Assembly (NCBI RefSeq): GCF_019933235.1
Contig: NZ_CP082945.1
Location: 1,550,001-1,614,000 of the forward strand
DNA: 64,000 nt
Reading direction: 5' to 3'
Source: Streptomyces angustmyceticus
GTDB taxonomy: Bacteria; Actinomycetota; Actinomycetes; Streptomycetales; Streptomycetaceae
Part shown: piece after piece, positions 60,058 through 64,000 of the stretch
Layout: each line of letters begins with the position of its first letter
How positions within the stretch are numbered: position 1 is the stretch's first letter
Position numbers and translations under genes: made by a program
Notes under the pieces: generated by a model
Database searches by the model: none
The model's input: the letters and a program-made list of their open reading frames with translations, nothing else
What the model was told of the DNA's origin: nothing

Positions 60058-60840
60058 ATGATTGAGATCCTGAACTCCGCGCGGCTTGAGCGGGCGAGGG
60101 ACACCGGCGCCCTGGTCGGAGACATCCTGCACACGCTGAAGCAGCGCAGCACGGTCGGGACGAATCTGCTGGACATCGACCAGTGGGCCAAGGAGATGAT
60201 CACCGAGGCGGGAGCACAGTCCTGCTACGTCGACTACGCGCCTTCCTTCGGGCGCGGCCCGTTCGGGCACTACATCTGCACGGCCGTCAACGACGGAGTG
60301 CTCCATGGGCGGCCTCACAACTACACGCTGGCAGACGGGGATCTGCTGACTCTCGACCTCGCCGTAGCCAGGGGCGGGGTGGCCGCGGACGCCGCGATCA
60401 GCTTTCTGGTGGGCAAGGCCAGGCCGGCGAAGAGCGTCGCGATGATCGAGACGACCGAACGCGCACTCGCCGCCGGCATCGCCGCCGCCAAGCCTGGGGC
60501 GCGCATCGGCGACCTCTCCCACGCCATCGGCACGGTCCTCAGCAAGGCGGGCTACCCGATCAACACCGAATTCGGAGGCCACGGCATCGGCTCGACCATG
60601 CACCAGGACCCACACATCGCGAACACCGGACGGCCCGGCCGCGGATACAAGCTGCGCCCCGGACTGCTGCTCGCCCTGGAGCCCTGGGTCATGGACGACA
60701 CCGCCACACTCGTCACCGACGCCGACGGTTGGACGCTGCGCAGCGCGACGGGCTGCCGGACCGCGCACAGCGAGCACACCATCGCCATCACCGACAACGG
60801 AGCCGAAATTCTCACCCTGCCCCCGCAGGCACGACCGTAA
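60058..60840 (+). CDS. map: type I methionine aminopeptidase (paralogue)
   Basis: A 260-residue M24A enzyme that removes N-terminal Met from proteins. The ATG at 60058 is preceded by AGAGG; the frame extends eight codons upstream into the promoter. All five metal ligands are present: Asp100 (LTLDLAV), Asp111 (AADAAISF), His175 (GGHGIG), Glu208 (LALEPW) and Glu239 (AHSEHTI), plus His83 of the substrate site. The house-keeping map is usually next to secY/adk, so this regulated copy is probably an accessory one, perhaps induced under stress or by a drug. Confidence 0.93.
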   Translation: MIEILNSARLERARDTGALVGDILHTLKQRSTVGTNLLDIDQWAKEMITEAGAQSCYVDYAPSFGRGPFGHYICTAVNDGVLHGRPHNYTLADGDLLTLDLAVARGGVAADAAISFLVGKARPAKSVAMIETTERALAAGIAAAKPGARIGDLSHAIGTVLSKAGYPINTEFGGHGIGSTMHQDPHIANTGRPGRGYKLRPGLLLALEPWVMDDTATLVTDADGWTLRSATGCRTAHSEHTIAITDNGAEILTLPPQARP

Positions 60841-61457
60841 GGGAGCCCACACCGCTGCCGCGTCAGCAGACCCGGCTGCCAGGCGCGGCCGGGCCTCAAC
60901 TATCCCCGGCCGCCTCGAACCGGGAGGTCACCATGTCCGAGCTGATCGCCGCTTGCACACCGAACAGCCACCCGAAAGATGGTGAGTTCCTGGCTGCCAT
61001 CAACCTTCCGGACTGGGAGAGCCTCCAGGACGTGGCGGCCCGCCCGCCGCTGCCCGCCGACGCGGGCTTCGCCCCCACCCGATCTCGCCTCCTCCGGCTC
61101 GGCCGACTGCGAGTGGCTGCGACTAGACCTCGGTGCTGACCGGGTTGCGCTCCATCCGGCTCGGCAGGTTGGTGAGAAGACGCCGATGTCCCAGAGCCGC
61201 CCTCTAGGCGGGTGCCGACGATTTCGGCCACGTCGGACACGTCGACCTGCTCGTCCGCCACCAGAGGCGCCTCACGTTGTCCGCCCGCCAGCGGATGCCC
61301 CCGGCGACGCGGCGGCACCCGTTTGGCACCACGCCGCGCCTGCGGGCCGGGGCACCCTGACGGGCCGGGGTAGCTCGGTCCACACCAAGCCCGGTTTGCG
61401 TATGGCAGGGGATTGCACGCTGAGCACCTTGGCGAGTTGAGGCACCGCGGCGGCTGA
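60841..61457. other. 617-bp stretch between map and the MmyB pseudogene
   Basis: A plus-strand frame at 60933-61139 (68 codons, ATG after GGGAGG) reads MSELIAACTPNSHPKDGEFL, then AAINLPDWESLQDVAARPPL. It looks like the start of a real protein that soon loses coding character, so it may be a broken gene. On the minus strand around 61200-61330 another frame has a protein-like QVDVSDVAEIVGTRLEGG. Neither is strong enough to call. Confidence 0.4.
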
Positions 61458-62303
61458 TTAGCGGTGGGGCCGGGGGTCGGGCTGGCGCCGGGCGGCGTGG
61501 ATGGAACCGAGCAGATTGAGGGACTGGGCGCTGGGGCTGCCTGGTTCGGCATGGTAGATGACGAGCTGCTGGCCGGGCGCTTCCCGTACGTCGAAAGCCT
61601 GGTAGGTGAGAGTGAGGGGGCCGACTTCCAGGTGGAGGAAGTGTTTGGCGTCCTGGGCCTTGCCGCGCACGGTGGGGGCGTTCCAGAGGCGGGTGAAGTC
61701 CGCGCTGTGCTCAGTGAGGGTGCGGACGAGTTCACGCAGCCGTGGGTTGTCCGGGTCGAACCGGTTGCCTCGCGAAGGTTGGCGACGGTGGCCTGTGCTG
61801 CCCGGTCCCAGTCCGTGTAGAAGTTGCGGCCTGCGGGGTCGAGGAAGGTTATGCGGGCCAAGTTGCCCGCCGGCTCGAACGGGGCGTAGAGGGCATCGGC
61901 CAGGGCGTTGACGGCAAGGAGGCCCAGGGTCCGGCTCATGACGAACGCTGGAGTGTTCGGGTAGCCGTCCATAAGCTGTCGCAGCGCCGGGCTGACCCGC
62001 TCGGCGGCATGGACGGAGCGCCGGTCGTTCCGCGTGGCCGCGGCCAGCCGGTACAAGTGCGCGCGGGCGTCCGCGTCGAGGCGCAGCGCGCGGCTGAGCG
62101 CGTCGGCCACCTGGGGTGAGGGATTGCGCTCGGCCGTGTTCCAGGCGGGTGTAGTAGTCGGCGTTCACTCCGGCCAGGACGGCGACCTCCTCGCGGCGCA
62201 GTCCGGCGACTCTGCGGGCCCCGTAGCCGCCATGCCGACGCCCTCCGGCCGCAGGCCGGCGCGGCGTGTGCGCAAGAAGTCTCCCAGGTGGTTGTCGTCC
62301 ATG
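61458..62303 (-). pseudogene. MmyB-like helix-turn-helix regulator with several frameshifts
   Basis: Pieces of one 280-residue XRE/MmyB regulator lie in order in different frames. They are MDDNHLGDFLRTRRAGLRPE (from 62303), then YGARRVAGLRREEVAVLAG with NADYYTRLEHGR, then VADALSRALRLDADARAHLY through FVMSRTLGLLAVNALADAL and ITFLDPAGRNFYTDWD, and last LRELVRTLTEHSADFTRLW to AEPGSPSAQSLNLLGS. At least three frame changes (near 62235, 62135 and 61770) separate them. The full-length match shows a recently dead gene, unless the sequence here is poor. It is divergent from the Atu4866-like gene. Confidence 0.82.
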
Positions 62304-62447
62304 TGTTCCTGGCTAGGCGGCAGCCCGGTGTGCTGCCTGGGCGTGGCACACCCAGGCAGCACGCGTCCTGGTTGATGGCCGCTGACCTGCCCAGACTCGG
62401 TGGAGCGGGAAAGACCGCACCATTCGAGGAGAGGAGAGGAGTCCGCC

Positions 62448-62714
62448 ATGGCCGGGACCGTTGAGGGCGACCACGTCGACGTGGTCGGGATGTGGGTGAC
62501 CGCGGATGGTCACATCCGTCAGGAGCTGCTGCCGGACGGCCGCTACGACGAAGCTCGCGGCGAGCGGCGCAGCGCGTACACCGGCCGGTACACGGTGACC
62601 GGCAGCCACCTGGACTACGTCGACGACACCGGGTTCACCGCCACGGGCGACCTCCGGGACGGAGTGCTGTATCACGAGCACCTCGTGCTCTACCGGGAGC
62701 AGAAGTCGTCGTAG
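62448..62714 (+). CDS. Atu4866-like small beta-barrel protein
   Basis: An 88-residue protein from the ATG at 62448, preceded by GGAGAGGAG. The family pattern is VVGMWVTADGHIRQELLPDG, then RYTVTGSHLDYVDDTGFTATGDL and DGVLYHEHLVLYRE, which are alternating short strands of a lipocalin-like barrel. In Streptomyces such genes often sit next to SDR genes and MmyB-type regulators, as here. The function is unknown; a small hydrophobic ligand may bind. Confidence 0.8.
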   Translation: MAGTVEGDHVDVVGMWVTADGHIRQELLPDGRYDEARGERRSAYTGRYTVTGSHLDYVDDTGFTATGDLRDGVLYHEHLVLYREQKSS

Positions 62715-62830
62715 AGGAGGCCGGGCCGCGGCCGCCGTGGTCACCGGGGGCGAATCCGCCGTCGGCGGACCAAGAAGTCCCGACACAGCAGTCAGTCAGC
62801 CAGCAACAACGAGAATCAAGGACCATATCC

Positions 62831-63589
62831 ATGACAGGACCACGACTTGACGGCAAGGTCGCGCTGATCACGGGCGCGACCGGCGGCCTCGGCACAGCGA
62901 CCGCCGAACTCTTCGCCCGCGAAGGCGCCCGGCTAGTGATCACCGATGTCGCCGAAGGCCCCCTGCGGGACCTGTCCCACCGGATCGGGGAACGCGGCGC
63001 GAAGGTCGTCGCTGCCCGCCTCGATGTCTCCTCCGCGCGGGAGTGGGACGAAGTGATCAGCGTCGTACGCGACCGGTTCGGAACGCTGGACGTGCTCGTG
63101 AACCTCGCCGGCATCCTGGACTGGCCAGGTATCGAGGACACGCAGGAAGAGGCTTGGGACCGCGTCATCGACGTGAACCAGAAAGGCACATGGCTCGGCA
63201 TGAAGGCGGCGTTGCCGCTCCTGCGTGCGAGCGGCAACGCGTCGGTGATCAATACGTCGTCAGTACTCGGCCTGGTAGGAAGCGGTGCAGCTGCGGCCTA
63301 CCAGGCGTCCAAGGGGGCCGTGCGCCTGTTGAGCAAGACCGCCGCGGTCGAGTACGCCCGGCAGGGAGTACGGATCAACTCGGTGCATCCCGGGGTGATC
63401 GCCACGCCGATGATCCAGGAACTTCTGGACGACCAGGGCGACCAGCAGCCGGACATCCAACGCACCCCCATGCGCCGAGCCGGCCGTGCCGACGAGATCG
63501 CGCCCGCGATCCTCTTCCTGGCCTGCGACGACTCCTCGTTCGTCACCGGCTCGGAGCTGGTGGTCGACGGCGGGCTCACCGCGCACTGA
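62831..63589 (+). CDS. SDR-family oxidoreductase, 3-oxoacyl reductase-like
   Basis: A 252-residue classical SDR. The motif TGATGGLG binds NAD(P), and ITDVAEG after the second strand has the Asp that usually selects NAD. VNLAGI replaces NNAG, the Ser is in SVINTSSVLGLVG, and the active site is YQASK. The end FLACDDSSFVTGSELVVDGGLTAH is complete. It lies 116 bp after the Atu4866-like gene on the same strand and is followed by another SDR, so it may belong to a small secondary-metabolism or detoxification operon. Confidence 0.92.
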   Translation: MTGPRLDGKVALITGATGGLGTATAELFAREGARLVITDVAEGPLRDLSHRIGERGAKVVAARLDVSSAREWDEVISVVRDRFGTLDVLVNLAGILDWPGIEDTQEEAWDRVIDVNQKGTWLGMKAALPLLRASGNASVINTSSVLGLVGSGAAAAYQASKGAVRLLSKTAAVEYARQGVRINSVHPGVIATPMIQELLDDQGDQQPDIQRTPMRRAGRADEIAPAILFLACDDSSFVTGSELVVDGGLTAH

Positions 63590-63756
63590 ACGGCCCGGCC
63601 GTGCGACGTCCACGACGGCCTGCTGTGAACGCAGCGCCCCCGTGAGCGCGTCAACGGCTTGGCCCACCTGGCCCGTTCACCGTGTCACTGCACAGCACTT
63701 CAGGTGCCCCGCACCGGCGCCTGCACTCACACTCGCCTTCTCCAGGGACCGCACCC

Positions 63757-64000
63757 ATGACACCTGCAACTGCGTCCGCCGAAGCATCCGAATCCGCCGA
63801 GTTCGCTGGGAAGAGCGCCCTCGTCACCGGGGCCGCGCGCGGCGTAGGCAAGGAGACCGTGGCGCTCCTCTACGCCCGCGGTGCCCGCGTCGTCGCCGTC
63901 GACCTACGCCCTGACATCACGACTCTGCCGGACGAGTTTCCCGGCGTACTCGCGATGTGCGGCGACATCACGCAGGAAGAGACCGCCGCCCGCGCGGTGC
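63757..64000 (+). CDS. SDR-family oxidoreductase, cut by window end
   Basis: The frame begins at ATG 63757 and is open to the edge (81 codons). After a 16-residue Ala/Ser/Glu-rich N-terminus comes the Rossmann start KSALVTGAARGVGKETVALL, then GARVVAVDLRPDI with an Asp that favours NAD. The catalytic residues lie outside the window. No strong ribosome site is visible, so an alternative start cannot be excluded. Confidence 0.85.
   Translation, partial: MTPATASAEASESAEFAGKSALVTGAARGVGKETVALLYARGARVVAVDLRPDITTLPDEFPGVLAMCGDITQEETAARAV

Overview
The window is chromosomal DNA of an actinomycete, most likely Streptomyces or a close relative. The sequence is very GC-rich with the matching third-position bias. 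Many starts are GTG. The gene content is typical of the group: a PcaL fusion, GluABCD glutamate uptake, an ImmA/IrrE plus MAB_1171c-type pair, MocR, WYL and XRE regulators, and Tat-type and lipoprotein signals. No rRNA, tRNA or CRISPR array was seen. I read everything by eye, so family names rest on motifs and remembered families, not on searches.

Region 1 (1-26 kb) is ordinary chromosome. It holds a secreted protein with an SdrD B-like domain that runs off the left edge, an amidase, a gamma-glutamyltransferase, a 5'-truncated chaA remnant, an AhpD-like protein, a VOC protein, an APC permease, a polysaccharide deacetylase, an SDR, an MMPL exporter with a TTA codon at position 3, a stand-alone ATP-dependent DNA ligase, and a Xi-class GST-like protein. 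A MocR regulator lies divergent from an alpha/beta hydrolase, and perfect 13-bp direct repeats sit between them. A methyltransferase and an exported CocE/S15-type hydrolase follow.

Region 2 (25-34.3 kb) is the most interesting part. On the minus strand lies a compact lasso-peptide-type RiPP operon. A 38-residue precursor gene (29056-29172) is followed by an McjB-like gene that appears to fuse the leader-binding RRE to the leader peptidase, and then by an asparagine-synthetase-like cyclase. The predicted 14-residue core can form a Gly1-Asp8 ring. No ABC exporter is present. Upstream are a subtilase without a signal peptide and a stand-alone I9-like prodomain protein, then an esterase, a GH25 lysozyme and an N-acetylmuramoyl-alanine amidase. 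None of these four hydrolases has a recognisable signal peptide.

Region 3 (34.8-46.9 kb) is again ordinary: an ImmA/IrrE peptidase, a MAB_1171c-like membrane protein and a methyltransferase in one operon, the gluABCD operon, an SGNH hydrolase, exonuclease III, an MBL-fold hydrolase and the PcaL fusion enzyme of the beta-ketoadipate pathway.

Region 4 (46.9-64 kb) looks like accessory or chromosome-arm DNA, with intact small operons separated by debris. There is one intact IS110-family element, an IS110 remnant, three IS5-type fragments, a transposase tail of another family, a frameshifted quinone oxidoreductase, a beta-lactamase tail joined to a foreign HTH, a truncated LysR gene and a multiply frameshifted MmyB-type regulator. 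Among them stand a FAD-oxidoreductase operon with a divergent WYL regulator and a palindromic operator, a CtaA paralogue, an NmrA/SDR pair, an XRE-methionine aminopeptidase pair separated by a tandem 14-bp operator, and two further SDR genes, the last cut by the window end.
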